A stretch of DNA of 64,000 nucleotides from Flavobacterium daejeonense DSM 17708 (GTDB lineage Bacteria > Bacteroidota > Bacteroidia > Flavobacteriales > Flavobacteriaceae). Positions 45,756 to 55,373 of this stretch are shown in pieces. The stretch covers positions 62,001-126,000 of the forward strand of contig NZ_AUDK01000001.1 in assembly GCF_000425425.1 (NCBI RefSeq). The letters run 5' to 3'. The notes below the pieces were generated by a model. The model did no database searches. It worked only from the letters and a program-made list of their open reading frames with translations, and was not told the DNA's origin. Positions within the stretch are counted from its first letter, which is position 1. Every line of letters starts with the position of its first letter. A program made the position numbers and the translations under genes.

Positions 45756-47006
45756 ATGAAAAAAACAATCGCGACATTGTCAATCATCATGTTATCTTTT
45801 GCAGCAAACGCACAAGATGCTGCTGTAAATTCATCAACCGACATAAATTCATATGACAAATGGTCTATTGAATTAGGAGCAGGTGTAAACAAACCTTTTA
45901 GAACATTAACTCCTGGTTACTTCACAAGCACACCAAGCTTTTGGAATGCAGATTTAGGAGTACGTTACATGTTCAACCCTAAATTCGGTTTAAAATTAGA
46001 TTTTGGATACAACAAATTTCAAGAAGATGATGACTCTTCTAAATTCGACACCAATTACTGGAGAACTGATTTACAAGGGGTGGTAAACCTTGGACGTGTT
46101 TTAAATTTTGAAACTTGGACAAACACTATCGGTTTATTAGCTCATGGAGGTGTGGGTGTTTCTATGATGACATCTGATGGCTTCAATGGAGACGACTACA
46201 TGGCAAATGGAATTATTGGATTGACAGGACAAATTAAATTAAGCAATTCAATTGTTTTAACCGGAGATATCTCTGGAATTACTAATGGTAAACAAAACCA
46301 TAATTTTGACGGAATGTCTGCTGCAAACACAGGATTTTTTGACGGTGGAATTCTAAACGGCTCTGTTGGACTTACTTTCTACTTAGGTAAAAACGAAAAA
46401 CATGCTGACTGGGTTGCTGAAGCTGACAAATACGACAACTTAGACAACCGTTTAACTCAATTAGAAACAGGTTTAATTGATTCAGACAAAGACGGTGTTG
46501 CTGATATGTATGATTTAGAGCCTAACACTGTTTCCGGTGTAGCTGTAAACACTAAAGGACAATCTATTGACAACAATAAAAATGGTGTTCCAGACGAATT
46601 AGAAAGCTACTTATCTGACAAATTCGGACAAAATAACACTACAACTTCAGGTACTACTGTTGAACAATTAATCAATGATGGATATGTAAATGTTTATTTT
46701 GATTTCAATTCATCTAAACCAACAAACTCTTCATTAGCTGGTATTGATTTCTTAGTGAAATATTTAAAAAACAACCCTTCTGCTTCTGCTCAGGTTATTG
46801 GTTATGCTGACGAAATTGGAAATTCAGATTACAACCAAAAATTATCAACAAAACGTGCTGAAACAGTTAAAACTATTATAACTAACTCTGGAATTAATGC
46901 TTCAAGACTATCAGTTGTTGGTAATGGAGAAGATGCTTCTGTAAACAAAAATTCAGCTACAGCTCGTCAAATTGTACGCAGAGTTACATTTAAAGTAAAA
47001 AACTAG
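45756..47006 (+). CDS. OmpA-family outer-membrane protein with TSP3-like repeat
   Basis: This 416-residue protein has a Sec signal peptide (ANAQ), an N-terminal beta-barrel domain (residues 30-220) and then calcium-binding thrombospondin type 3-like repeats (DSDKDGVADMYDLEPN, DNNKNGVPDELESY). The C-terminal 120 residues form an OmpA peptidoglycan-binding domain (VYFDFNSSKP, IGYADEIGNSDYNQKLS). It links the outer membrane to the cell wall. A strong terminator follows, and a repeated motif lies upstream. Confidence 0.93.
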   Translation: MKKTIATLSIIMLSFAANAQDAAVNSSTDINSYDKWSIELGAGVNKPFRTLTPGYFTSTPSFWNADLGVRYMFNPKFGLKLDFGYNKFQEDDDSSKFDTNYWRTDLQGVVNLGRVLNFETWTNTIGLLAHGGVGVSMMTSDGFNGDDYMANGIIGLTGQIKLSNSIVLTGDISGITNGKQNHNFDGMSAANTGFFDGGILNGSVGLTFYLGKNEKHADWVAEADKYDNLDNRLTQLETGLIDSDKDGVADMYDLEPNTVSGVAVNTKGQSIDNNKNGVPDELESYLSDKFGQNNTTTSGTTVEQLINDGYVNVYFDFNSSKPTNSSLAGIDFLVKYLKNNPSASAQVIGYADEIGNSDYNQKLSTKRAETVKTIITNSGINASRLSVVGNGEDASVNKNSATARQIVRRVTFKVKN

Positions 47007-47036
47007 TTAGTTTTTTTAATTACAATTTAGTACAAT

Positions 47037-47068
47037 AAAAAGGCTGCCAGATTTTGGCAGCCTTTTTT
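47037..47068 (+). terminator. terminator after the OmpA-family gene
   Basis: GGCTGCCA (47042-47049) pairs with TGGCAGCC (47055-47062) with A/T-run extensions. Confidence 0.9.
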
Positions 47069-47179
47069 ATTTCATTTGAGAAACATCTTTAATTTTTTCT
47101 CTAAATCAGCCACATCATAAGTTTTGAGAAAAATTCAACAAAATCCACTAACGTAATATAAAACTGTCATCTATTTCGT

Positions 47180-47187
47180 TATATTTG
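47180..47187 (+). promoter_or_regulatory. candidate -7 box before the first MORN/TonB-C gene
   Basis: TATATTTG matches TAnnTTTG and lies 18 bases before the ATG. No well-spaced TTG was found. Confidence 0.35.
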
Positions 47188-47204
47188 AAAAAAAATAACC
47201 AAAT

Positions 47205-48164
47205 ATGAAAATCAACCTATTAACCAACGTATTACTTTTAACTTCAATTACTATATCGGCACAAATCATAGAACCAACTCGATATAATTTGGATTCTTTA
47301 GGATATCCAACCAATAAAAAAGAGTATAAATACATCCGTATCGTAGAGAATTACAACAACCAGCCTAATATTTTTATTTTCACAGAATACTACAAAAAAT
47401 CAGGAAAAATAAAAATGAAAGCCATTTCAACTAACAAAGATGAACCCCGATTTGAGGGTCCAAGAATTGATTATTACGAAAACGGGAACAAACAACGTGA
47501 AACGCAATACAGTAAAAATCTAATCAACGGAAAACAAACGGAGTGGTATGAAAATCAAAATAAAAAAATTGAAAAAATAATTCACACTGACCCTAAAACC
47601 TTAGAATCTTACACTCAAATTATACAATATTGGAACGAAAATAACGAACAAAAAGTAGTTGACGGTAACGGATTCTATGAAGAAACAATTGGCGGAACAA
47701 TCGAAAAAGGAGAAATCAAAAACAGCCGAAAACAAGGAATTTGGAACGGAAAGAACAGCAAAACAAAAACCTCTTTCACAGAAAACTATGAAAACGGAGC
47801 ATTAATTTCCGGAGTAAGTATTGACGCTAATAATGTTGAACATCCATACAAGGTACTTTTTAAAAAACCAGAATACAAAGAAGGCATGATGGCTTTTTAC
47901 CAATTCATAGGAAAAAATTACAGAGTCCCATACGGGCTACAAACCAAACCGGGAGAAAAACCAAAACTATATGCTGTGTTTAATGTTGATATTGATGGAA
48001 AACTAACAGATATCAAAATCGTAAAAGATCTTGGATTAGGCACAGGAGAGGAAGCGATAAGAGTATTGAAAAAATCTCCAAATTGGATTCCGGGAACACA
48101 CAGAGGGATTATTTCTAAAGTTTCTTTTATATTACCCATCAGCATTCAAAGCCCTGCTAATTAA
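47205..48164 (+). CDS. MORN-repeat protein with TonB C-terminal-like domain (copy 1)
   Basis: This 319-residue exported protein has a Sec signal ending ISAQ. Residues 80-200 carry MORN-like/YwqK-type repeats such as YYENGNKQRETQYSKNLING. The C-terminal 75 residues (AVFNVDIDGKLTDIKIVKD ... WIPGTHRG) match the TonB C-terminal fold, without a membrane anchor or Pro-rich linker. The function is unknown. A paralogue follows 18 bases after its stop, so the pair is a tandem duplication and likely one operon. Confidence 0.82.
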   Translation: MKINLLTNVLLLTSITISAQIIEPTRYNLDSLGYPTNKKEYKYIRIVENYNNQPNIFIFTEYYKKSGKIKMKAISTNKDEPRFEGPRIDYYENGNKQRETQYSKNLINGKQTEWYENQNKKIEKIIHTDPKTLESYTQIIQYWNENNEQKVVDGNGFYEETIGGTIEKGEIKNSRKQGIWNGKNSKTKTSFTENYENGALISGVSIDANNVEHPYKVLFKKPEYKEGMMAFYQFIGKNYRVPYGLQTKPGEKPKLYAVFNVDIDGKLTDIKIVKDLGLGTGEEAIRVLKKSPNWIPGTHRGIISKVSFILPISIQSPAN

Positions 48165-48182
48165 CCATAAAAATTTATCAAT

Positions 48183-49127
48183 ATGAAAACAAATTATATA
48201 CTAATATATTTATTATTCTTATCAATAATTATATCTGCTCAAACATCAAAAAATGACAAGATAATTTTTCTTGATTCACTGCACATTACTACTACTGACA
48301 AAAATTATGCCTACATCAGAATAGTCGAAGATTATAAAAACGATAAGGATTTATACTCTGTTTCCGAATATACTAAATTAGGAAAACTAAACATGAAAGC
48401 TTTTACTAAGGACAAAGACATCCTAAAATTAGAAGGACTCCGCATTGATTTTTACGAAAACGGAAACAAAAAACAAGAATCCAACTATATTGATAACCGC
48501 TTAAATGGAAAACAAGCCCAATGGTATGAAAACGGCGAAAAAAAAACAGAAAAAGAAATAACTTGGGATTCTGAAAACAAAACTTCCACAATTAAAATAT
48601 CGCAGTTTTGGAACAAAGATGGACAACACACTGTAATTGACGGAAATGGGTTTTACGAAGAGACATCCGAAAAACATTCTGATACAGGTAATATAAAAAA
48701 CGGTCTTAAAGATGGCGTATGGAAAGGAAAATACAACAAAAACTGCAAATACACCGAAGAGTACAAAAAAGGAAAACTAATTTCAGGAACAAGCACAGAC
48801 AAAGACAACAATGAATACCATTATGATGTACCGGAAAGCAAACCAGAACCAATAAAAGGAATGCAAGACTTTTATCAATACATTGGCAGAAACTTTAAAA
48901 TTCCAAATGAATACAAATCACTAAACGGAAAAATATTCATAAGGTTTATAGTTGATAAAGAAGGCAAAATAACAGAACCAAAAACTATAAAATCCTTGAA
49001 CGAGACTTTAGATAATGAAGCAATAAGGGTTATTACCAATTATGAAAAATGGATTCCCGCAAAACAAAGAGGACAATACGTTAAAGTTTTATACTCTATC
49101 CCTATTACATTAAGAGGTAGCAAATAA
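48183..49127 (+). CDS. MORN-repeat protein with TonB C-terminal-like domain (copy 2)
   Basis: This 314-residue protein is a divergent tandem paralogue of the gene before it. It has a Sec signal ending ISAQ, MORN-like repeats (FYENGNKKQESNYIDNRLNG) and a TonB C-terminal-like domain (FIRFIVDKEGKITEPKTI). The two proteins share the order of domains but many residues differ, so the duplication is not recent. The function is unknown. The next gene, rpsO, has its own promoter. Confidence 0.82.
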   Translation: MKTNYILIYLLFLSIIISAQTSKNDKIIFLDSLHITTTDKNYAYIRIVEDYKNDKDLYSVSEYTKLGKLNMKAFTKDKDILKLEGLRIDFYENGNKKQESNYIDNRLNGKQAQWYENGEKKTEKEITWDSENKTSTIKISQFWNKDGQHTVIDGNGFYEETSEKHSDTGNIKNGLKDGVWKGKYNKNCKYTEEYKKGKLISGTSTDKDNNEYHYDVPESKPEPIKGMQDFYQYIGRNFKIPNEYKSLNGKIFIRFIVDKEGKITEPKTIKSLNETLDNEAIRVITNYEKWIPAKQRGQYVKVLYSIPITLRGSK

Positions 49128-49150
49128 AGAATCAAAACATTTGAATTGCA

Positions 49151-49180
49151 TTGCCAATTCAAAATAAAGTATTACTTTTG
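49151..49180 (+). promoter_or_regulatory. promoter of rpsO
   Basis: TTG (49151-49153), 19 bases, then TACTTTTG (49173-49180) match the flavobacterial consensus very well. The gene starts at 49238, leaving a leader of about 50 bases. Confidence 0.8.
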
Positions 49181-49183
49181 CTG

Positions 49184-49206
49184 CCGTCTTACAATAACTG
49201 TAAGGC
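49184..49206 (+). promoter_or_regulatory. hairpin in rpsO leader, possible S15 autoregulatory site
   Basis: CTTACA (49188-49193) pairs with TGTAAG (49199-49204), with an outer GC/GC pair and a small bulge. It lies inside the rpsO leader. S15 represses its own mRNA through leader structures in several bacteria, so this is a candidate; there is no direct evidence. Confidence 0.35.
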
Positions 49207-49237
49207 ATACATAAAAATCATTTAAAAAAATATTAGC

Positions 49238-49507
49238 ATGTATTTAACTAAAGAAGGAAAAGCGGAAATTTTCGCTCAACACGGAGGAAAAGCAGAAAAC
49301 ACTGGTTCTGCAGAAGGACAAATCGCTTTGTTCTCTTTCAGAATCAACCACTTGACTGAGCACTTAAAAAGAAATCGTCACGATTACAACACTGAGCGTT
49401 CACTAGTGAAATTAGTAGGTAAAAGAAGATCTTTACTTGACTATTTGAAAAAGAAAGATATCAACAGATATCGTGAAATCATCAAAGTATTGGGTATCAG
49501 AAAATAA
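49238..49507 (+). CDS. rpsO: 30S ribosomal protein S15
   Basis: This 89-residue protein binds 16S rRNA early in assembly of the small subunit. Conserved blocks are GSAEGQIALFSFRINHLTEHL and SLVKLVGKRRSLLDYLKKKD, and the length equals the family's usual length. It has its own promoter and terminator, then pnp follows, as in many bacteria. Confidence 0.97.
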   Translation: MYLTKEGKAEIFAQHGGKAENTGSAEGQIALFSFRINHLTEHLKRNRHDYNTERSLVKLVGKRRSLLDYLKKKDINRYREIIKVLGIRK

Positions 49508-49514
49508 TCAATAC

Positions 49515-49545
49515 AAAAAAGAGGTGCGCAAGTACCTCTTTTTTA
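49515..49545 (+). terminator. terminator after rpsO
   Basis: AGAGGT (49520-49525) pairs with ACCTCT (49534-49539), extended by A- and T-runs. Confidence 0.8.
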
Positions 49546-49560
49546 ATTTAAAATTATTTG

Positions 49561-49623
49561 AACCATTAAGAAATTAAGAAAAGTTAAGAGCGAAACTTAA
49601 TGAAACTAAACTCCTTAATGGTT
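49561..49623. repeat. inverted repeat between rpsO and pnp
   Basis: AACCATTAAG (49561-49570) and CTTAATGGTT (49614-49623) are inverted copies around an AT-rich core of TTAAG-type words. It looks like a dispersed flavobacterial intergenic repeat (from memory). Confidence 0.55.
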
Positions 49624-49747
49624 AAATTATAAAAACCTTATTCTTAAGGTTTAAATACAATAAAAAAAAGTTTGGTTTTTCATTGGACACACAACAACTA
49701 CAACAACACAACAAAGTCCGTAGTATAACCAAAACAAAAGGAAATTT

Positions 49748-51892
49748 ATGATTCCACAAGTAAAACAAGAAATTATCGATTTAGGAGATGGAAGAAGCAT
49801 CTCAATCGAAACTGGTAAATTAGCCAAACAAGCTGACGGTTCGGTAGTCGTTCGTTTAGGAAACTGTATGCTTTTAGCAACAGCAGTATCTGCAAGAACT
49901 TCAAACCCAGGCGTAGACTTTTTACCATTAACGGTAGATTACCGTGAAAAATTTGCCGCTGCAGGTCGTTTCCCTGGAGGTTTCTTCAAGAGAGAAGCTC
50001 GTCCAAGTGACAGCGAAGTATTAACCATGCGTTTAGTTGACCGTGTATTACGTCCGCTTTTCCCGGATGATTACCACGCTGAAACTCAGGTTATGATTCA
50101 GTTAATGTCTCATGATGACGATGTGATGCCGGATGCATTAGCTGGTTTAGCTGCATCAGCAGCTTTAGCAGTATCTGACATTCCTTTTTACAATCTAATT
50201 TCTGAAGTTCGTGTAGCACGTATCGACGGAAAATTAGTTATCAACCCAAGCAGAGAAGAATTAGAACAATCAGACATCGACATGATGATTGGAGCTTCTA
50301 TGGATTCAGTTGCGATGGTGGAAGGTGAGATGAAAGAAATCTCAGAAGCTGAAATGATCGAAGCAATCAAATTTGCTCACGAAGCTATTAAAGTTCAAAT
50401 TCAGGCACAACAACGCTTAAGAGCGGCTGTTGGAAATCCTGAATACAGAACATACGAAGGCGAAGTGGAAGACGAAGCGGTTTACGCAAAAGTTAAAGCT
50501 GCTGCTTACGACAAATGTTATGCCATTGCTGCAGAAGCATCTGGAAAAAGCGAAAGAGGTGAAAAATTTGCTGCTGTAAAAGAAGAAGCAAAAGCTTTAT
50601 TTACAGAAGAAGAATATGCTGAAAATGCTGACTTAGCCGGATTAGTTGGAAAATATTTCTACAAAACCAATAAAGAAGCCGTTCGTAATGTAATCTTAGA
50701 ACAAGGAATTCGTTTGGATGGAAGAAAAACAACTGAAATCAGACCTATTTGGAGCGAAATAGATTACTTACCGTCTGTTCACGGTTCATCTATTTTTACA
50801 CGCGGAGAAACTCAGGCTTTGGCTACTGTAACTTTGGGAACTTCAAGAGAAGCTAACCAAATCGATTCTCCATCAGAACAAGGTGAAGAAAAATTCTACT
50901 TACACTATAACTTCCCTCCTTTCTCTACCGGAGAAGCCAAACCTCTAAGAGGAACTTCAAGAAGAGAGGTTGGTCACGGAAACTTAGCACAACGTGCTTT
51001 GAAAAACATGATTCCTGCTGATTGTCCTTATACAATTCGTGTGGTTTCTGAAGTATTAGAATCAAATGGTTCTTCTTCTATGGCTACTGTTTGTGCCGGA
51101 ACAATGGCATTAATGGATGCAGGAGTTAAAATGACAAAACCCGTTTCCGGAATTGCCATGGGATTAATTACTGACGGAGAAAAATTTGCTGTACTTTCAG
51201 ATATTTTAGGTGACGAAGACCACTTAGGAGACATGGACTTTAAAGTAACAGGAACTGCTGACGGAATCACTGCTTGTCAAATGGACATCAAAATCGAAGG
51301 ATTACGTTATGACATCATGGAACAAGCCTTATCTCAGGCTCGTGACGGACGTATGCATATTTTAGGAAAATTAACCGAAACAATTGCTACTCCTAGAGAA
51401 GACGTTAAAGCTCACGCTCCTAAAATCATCACCAGAACTATTCCTGGAAACTTCATTGGTGCTTTAATCGGTCCTGGTGGAAAAGTAATTCAGGATTTAC
51501 AAAAAGCTACCGGAACTACTATCGTTATCAACGAGGTGGACGAACAAGGGGTTGTTGAAATTTTAGGAACTGATCCTGACGGAATCAAAGCAGTATTAGC
51601 TAAAATTGACGCTATCACTTTCAAACCACAAGTTGGAGAAGCTTATCAAGTAAAAGTAATTAAAATGCTGGATTTTGGTGCTGTAGTAGAATATACTGCT
51701 GCTCCTGGAAACGAAGTTTTATTACACGTATCTGAATTAGCCTGGGAACGCACAGAAAACGTAGCCGATGTAGTAAAAATGGGAGATGTTTTCCAAGTAA
51801 AATACTTAGGAGTTGACCCTAAAACTAAAAAAGAGAAAGTATCTAAAAAAGCACTTATCGCCCGCCCTCCGCGTGAGGCTAAACAAGAGTAA
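49748..51892 (+). CDS. pnp: polyribonucleotide nucleotidyltransferase (PNPase)
   Basis: This 714-residue enzyme degrades RNA 3' to 5' with phosphate. Its order is two RNase PH-like domains ([18 protein letters not shown] near residue 78, and the second with [11 protein letters not shown] near 468), a KH domain ([19 protein letters not shown] near 568) and an S1 domain at the C-terminus. Length is normal. It follows rpsO after 240 bases holding a terminator and a repeat, so it probably has its own promoter. Confidence 0.97.
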   Translation: MIPQVKQEIIDLGDGRSISIETGKLAKQADGSVVVRLGNCMLLATAVSARTSNPGVDFLPLTVDYREKFAAAGRFPGGFFKREARPSDSEVLTMRLVDRVLRPLFPDDYHAETQVMIQLMSHDDDVMPDALAGLAASAALAVSDIPFYNLISEVRVARIDGKLVINPSREELEQSDIDMMIGASMDSVAMVEGEMKEISEAEMIEAIKFAHEAIKVQIQAQQRLRAAVGNPEYRTYEGEVEDEAVYAKVKAAAYDKCYAIAAEASGKSERGEKFAAVKEEAKALFTEEEYAENADLAGLVGKYFYKTNKEAVRNVILEQGIRLDGRKTTEIRPIWSEIDYLPSVHGSSIFTRGETQALATVTLGTSREANQIDSPSEQGEEKFYLHYNFPPFSTGEAKPLRGTSRREVGHGNLAQRALKNMIPADCPYTIRVVSEVLESNGSSSMATVCAGTMALMDAGVKMTKPVSGIAMGLITDGEKFAVLSDILGDEDHLGDMDFKVTGTADGITACQMDIKIEGLRYDIMEQALSQARDGRMHILGKLTETIATPREDVKAHAPKIITRTIPGNFIGALIGPGGKVIQDLQKATGTTIVINEVDEQGVVEILGTDPDGIKAVLAKIDAITFKPQVGEAYQVKVIKMLDFGAVVEYTAAPGNEVLLHVSELAWERTENVADVVKMGDVFQVKYLGVDPKTKKEKVSKKALIARPPREAKQE

Positions 51893-51923
51893 TCCAATCT
51901 TAGTTTACTAAAGGTTTATTATA

Positions 51924-51962
51924 AAAAATCCTGTCTCGTTTCAGAACAAGACGGGATTTTTG
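51924..51962 (+). terminator. terminator after pnp
   Basis: TCCTGTCT (51929-51936) pairs with AGACGGGA (51949-51956) with one G-T pair, extended by A- and T-runs. Confidence 0.85.
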
Positions 51963-52000
51963 TTTAGATACTGAAAGATTGAATTACAAAAAACTGACAA

Positions 52001-52486
52001 CTATTTATCCAAATAAATTTTATTCCCATTTTTATTGATGTAATACTTACCTCCTTTAGGACCGGTATATACTTTATGTCCGTTATAAGACCCTGTTACT
52101 TTATCTTTTGCTACCGAGGCTTTTTCTTTCACACGAGCTTCTTTCTCCATGGCATTATCCTTAGCCACCTGAGCTTTATTGGCCGACATGTTAGTTCCCG
52201 CTTCTTTCTTAGCCTTCATTTCCTTTTTAGCCTTAGCCGTTATTTCATCTTTTCTAACCATCGCAGCCTCTTTTTTTGCCTTAGCTTCATCGGTTTTCAT
52301 CATAGCCTCATCAGCCATTTTCTTTTTCTTATCCGCAGCCATAGCTGCCTTGTCCTTAGCCTCCTTATCGGCTTTTTTCTTTTCAGCAGCCATTTTTTCT
52401 TTCATAACACCACCAGCAGTAGCTTCCTGAGCATAAAATTGAGTTGAAAAAACCAACATCAAACAAAATAAAAATACTTTTTTCAT
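52001..52486 (-). CDS. secreted Lys/Ala-rich protein with GPKGGKYYI tail
   Basis: This 161-residue protein has a Sec signal peptide (FYAQ) and about 100 residues of Lys/Ala/Glu/Met-rich, probably helical sequence. The last 30 residues, NGHKVYTGPKGGKYYINKNG, resemble the PBCV-specific basic adaptor motif first noted in chlorovirus proteins. The role is unknown; a periplasmic or surface charged linker is plausible. It stands alone, converging on pnp. Confidence 0.7.
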   Translation of the reverse strand: MKKVFLFCLMLVFSTQFYAQEATAGGVMKEKMAAEKKKADKEAKDKAAMAADKKKKMADEAMMKTDEAKAKKEAAMVRKDEITAKAKKEMKAKKEAGTNMSANKAQVAKDNAMEKEARVKEKASVAKDKVTGSYNGHKVYTGPKGGKYYINKNGNKIYLDK

Positions 52487-52719
52487 AACATTTCAGTTTT
52501 AAGATTAACACTTAAATTTAGTAAACTTTAAAATACAAAAATTAGTATTTACAAATAATTAACTCAATAAAAAAACAACTAATCCATTACAAATCAATAA
52601 AATAAAACCTTACAAAATACTCGTATTGAAATAATATAAATTATTTTCAATTTTTTGTAACTTTTTTCAACTTCTAAACGTATAATCATTTGTACACTTA
52701 AAATTGGGACAACAAAATC

Positions 52720-53583
52720 ATGAGACAACTTAAAATTACCAAGCAGGTTACCAATCGTGAAACCGCTTCCTTAGACAAATATTTACAAGAAATTGGTAAA
52801 GTTGACCTTATTACCGCTGACGAAGAGGTAGAATTAGCACAACGCATCAAAGCCGGTGACCAAAGAGCACTTGAAAAACTAACAAAAGCCAACTTGCGTT
52901 TCGTTGTTTCGGTAGCTAAACAATATCAAAATCAGGGATTAACCCTTCCCGATTTGATCAACGAAGGAAATTTAGGACTGATTAAAGCCGCACAACGTTT
53001 TGATGAAACCCGTGGTTTCAAATTCATTTCGTATGCTGTTTGGTGGATTCGTCAGTCTATTTTACAGGCATTAGCCGAGCAATCCCGTATTGTTCGTTTG
53101 CCATTAAATAAAATCGGTTCTATCAACAAAATCAACAAGATGTATGCCCTATTAGAGCAATCTAATGAACGTCCGCCATCTGCAGAAGAAATAGCAAAAG
53201 AATTAGACATGACGGTAAATGATGTAAAAGAGTCCATGAAAAACTCCGGTCGTCACTTATCCATGGATGCGCCACTTGTAGAAGGAGAAGATTCTAATCT
53301 TTATGACGTATTGCGTTCCGGTGAGTCTCCAAATCCTGACAGAGAATTAATCCACGAATCATTACGCACTGAAATCGAGCGTTCATTAGAAACTTTAACT
53401 CCTCGTGAGGCTGATGTAGTTCGTTTGTACTTTGGATTAGGCGATCAGCACCCAATGACTTTAGAAGAAATCGGAGAAACTTTCGACTTAACTCGTGAGC
53501 GAGTTCGTCAAATTAAAGAAAAAGCCATCCGTAGATTGAAACACACTTCAAGAAGTAAAATTTTAAAAACATACTTAGGATAA
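52720..53583 (+). CDS. rpoD: primary sigma factor RpoD
   Basis: This 287-residue sigma-70 protein is the short Bacteroidota RpoD. It has regions 1.2 to 4: [16 protein letters not shown] at the start, the region 2 block [18 protein letters not shown], and the region 4 helix-turn-helix [18 protein letters not shown]. Region 1.1 is missing. It recognises the TTG / TAnnTTTG promoters seen in this window. The terminator follows 28 bases after the stop. Confidence 0.96.
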   Translation: MRQLKITKQVTNRETASLDKYLQEIGKVDLITADEEVELAQRIKAGDQRALEKLTKANLRFVVSVAKQYQNQGLTLPDLINEGNLGLIKAAQRFDETRGFKFISYAVWWIRQSILQALAEQSRIVRLPLNKIGSINKINKMYALLEQSNERPPSAEEIAKELDMTVNDVKESMKNSGRHLSMDAPLVEGEDSNLYDVLRSGESPNPDRELIHESLRTEIERSLETLTPREADVVRLYFGLGDQHPMTLEEIGETFDLTRERVRQIKEKAIRRLKHTSRSKILKTYLG

Positions 53584-53610
53584 TTTTCCCATAATTAATT
53601 ATTTCTAGTA

Positions 53611-53641
53611 GAAAACTCCGGCACAACACCGGAGTTTTTTA
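53611..53641 (+). terminator. terminator after rpoD
   Basis: AAAACTCCGG (53612-53621) pairs perfectly with CCGGAGTTTT (53629-53638) around a 7-base loop, followed by Ts. Confidence 0.88.
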
Positions 53642-53677
53642 TTATCCAATCTTCTCAAAAACAAAGCATAAAGCGAC

Positions 53678-53709
53678 TTGTATAAAAAACATTTGATTTT
53701 GTACCTTTG
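53678..53709 (+). promoter_or_regulatory. promoter of rpe
   Basis: TTG (53678-53680), 21 bases, then TACCTTTG (53702-53709) match the flavobacterial consensus. It lies inside the longer reading frame of rpe, so the ATG at 53732 is the real start. Confidence 0.75.
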
Positions 53710-53731
53710 CAAAAATTTCAACACAACCACA

Positions 53732-54394
53732 ATGAAAAACACACTTATTGCTCCTTCTGTATTAGCCGCTGATTTTGCCAATCTGCAACGTGATATAGAA
53801 ATGATTAATACCAGCGAGGCCGATTGGTTTCATATCGACATCATGGATGGCGTTTTTGTTCCTAATATTTCTTTTGGAATGCCGGTTTTAGAAGCTATTA
53901 AAAGACATGCTACTAAAACCATCGACGTACATTTGATGATTGTTGATCCTGACAGATATATTTCTACTTTTAAAAAATTGGGAGCTGATATCCTTACGGT
54001 ACATTTAGAAGCCTGCCCGCATTTACACCGAACTATTCAGGCAATCAAAGCCGAAGGCATGAAAGCCGGAGTTTCTTTAAATCCACACACCAGCGTTGAT
54101 TTATTAGAAGATGTAATCAACGACATTGATATGGTTTTAATTATGAGTGTAAATCCAGGTTTCGGAGGACAATCGTTCATTGAAAACACTTATGATAAAG
54201 TTAGAAAACTAAAGGCTTTAATCGACAGAAAAGGCGCTTCAACCATTATCGAAATTGACGGTGGTGTAACCAACAAAAACGCTAAACAATTAGCAGAAGC
54301 CGGGGCCGATGTTTTGGTAGCCGGAAGCTATGTTTTTGGTTCCGCTGACCCAATTGCTACCGTGGCTGATTTGAAAAAAATCACTACTCTATAA
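53732..54394 (+). CDS. rpe: ribulose-phosphate 3-epimerase
   Basis: This 220-residue TIM-barrel enzyme interconverts ribulose-5-phosphate and xylulose-5-phosphate in the pentose phosphate pathway. Family motifs are APSVLAADFANL at the start, WFHIDIMDGVFVPNISFG near residue 30, HLMIVDPDRYI, MSVNPGFGGQSFI near 137 and IEIDGGVTNKNA near 171. The start ATG at 53732 leaves promoter boxes upstream. A terminator follows. Confidence 0.97.
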   Translation: MKNTLIAPSVLAADFANLQRDIEMINTSEADWFHIDIMDGVFVPNISFGMPVLEAIKRHATKTIDVHLMIVDPDRYISTFKKLGADILTVHLEACPHLHRTIQAIKAEGMKAGVSLNPHTSVDLLEDVINDIDMVLIMSVNPGFGGQSFIENTYDKVRKLKALIDRKGASTIIEIDGGVTNKNAKQLAEAGADVLVAGSYVFGSADPIATVADLKKITTL

Positions 54395-54417
54395 AGTAAA
54401 ATTTTAAAAATATAATT

Positions 54418-54455
54418 CACTCCAAAAGTAATATTCTTTTGGAGTGTTTTTTTTT
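54418..54455 (+). terminator. terminator after rpe
   Basis: CACTCCAAAAG (54418-54428) pairs with CTTTTGGAGTG (54436-54446), followed by a run of nine Ts. It borders the convergent peptidase gene. Confidence 0.88.
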
Positions 54456-55272
54456 AAGCAAAATACTCTTCTTTGATATTGATCATTTCAGCAACAATCG
54501 TAAAAAGCTCAGGATACTCCTGCTTGAATTTCAAAGGCGTTTCAAAGAAATGTTCCAAAACCACAGCTACAAATTCAGCCTGATTGGTATAAGCGTAAAT
54601 TCGAAAATAATTTGACGCAATAAGCCCGTTTAAAACATCAGGACGCTTGAGATAAGCAATAATCTTATCATAAGAATCCGCAAAAACCACACTACTCTGA
54701 TCCCGCCCTTTTAATCCATGAAAATACAAGGCATGTGAAAACTCATGTAATCCTAAATTTAAGTTATCATTTTCGCAACGCAAACCTTCTTCAAAATCTT
54801 TCCAGGAAAACACCAAGGCTTTTAAAGCCGGATTAAATTCGCCTTTGTGGTATTGTTTGGTTATAACCGAATAATAGCTTTCGGCATAAATGATAATTTT
54901 ATTAAAATTATTGATCCGATAATGGCGCATTCCAAAAGTAAGCATCACATAAGTTGCCGCAAGAAGCAATTTTACCTCCTCAGTTACTATAAAACCAGCC
55001 TGACCAATAAATTGATATTTAGCCACAAAAGCAGCCACGCGATGATTAAAGTACTTCTTTTTTTGCAGAGATAATTTTTTATAAAAAGAAAAATGGCGTT
55101 CCAAGAAATCACTTTGAACTACATCTAATTTTCGAACCGGAAAATAGTAGTGAATATAAACCGGCTTATTATAAAAAAGAACATAAACAGGTTCTATTAT
55201 AATTTTAAAAACAAAAACAACAAACAGAACTACCATCAACAACGTAGTGAGTACTTGAAAAACAGTAGCCAT
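54454..55272 (-). CDS. MtfA-like zinc peptidase (M90 family)
   Basis: This 272-residue protein has an N-terminal membrane helix and a zinc metallopeptidase domain of the MtfA/M90 type. The HExxH motif is LHEFSHALYFHG near residue 177, and NQAEFVAVVLEHFFE near 234 supplies the third, Glu ligand. In E. coli MtfA is a soluble regulator of glucose uptake; this protein is membrane-anchored, so it may have a different role. It converges on rpe. Confidence 0.8.
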   Translation of the reverse strand: MATVFQVLTTLLMVVLFVVFVFKIIIEPVYVLFYNKPVYIHYYFPVRKLDVVQSDFLERHFSFYKKLSLQKKKYFNHRVAAFVAKYQFIGQAGFIVTEEVKLLLAATYVMLTFGMRHYRINNFNKIIIYAESYYSVITKQYHKGEFNPALKALVFSWKDFEEGLRCENDNLNLGLHEFSHALYFHGLKGRDQSSVVFADSYDKIIAYLKRPDVLNGLIASNYFRIYAYTNQAEFVAVVLEHFFETPLKFKQEYPELFTIVAEMINIKEEYFA

Positions 55273-55373
55273 AAATTAAGTTTAAGAGATTTGGATTGCT
55301 AAATATATTCTTTAAAAAGCAAAAAAGCAATAGAAAAGAAATAACTTCTTTTTTGTTACTTTTTTAGTAACTG

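Noticed and set aside
53678..53731. N-terminal extension of Rpe from a TTG
   Set aside because: The TTG is the -33 promoter box and the -7 box lies within the extension.
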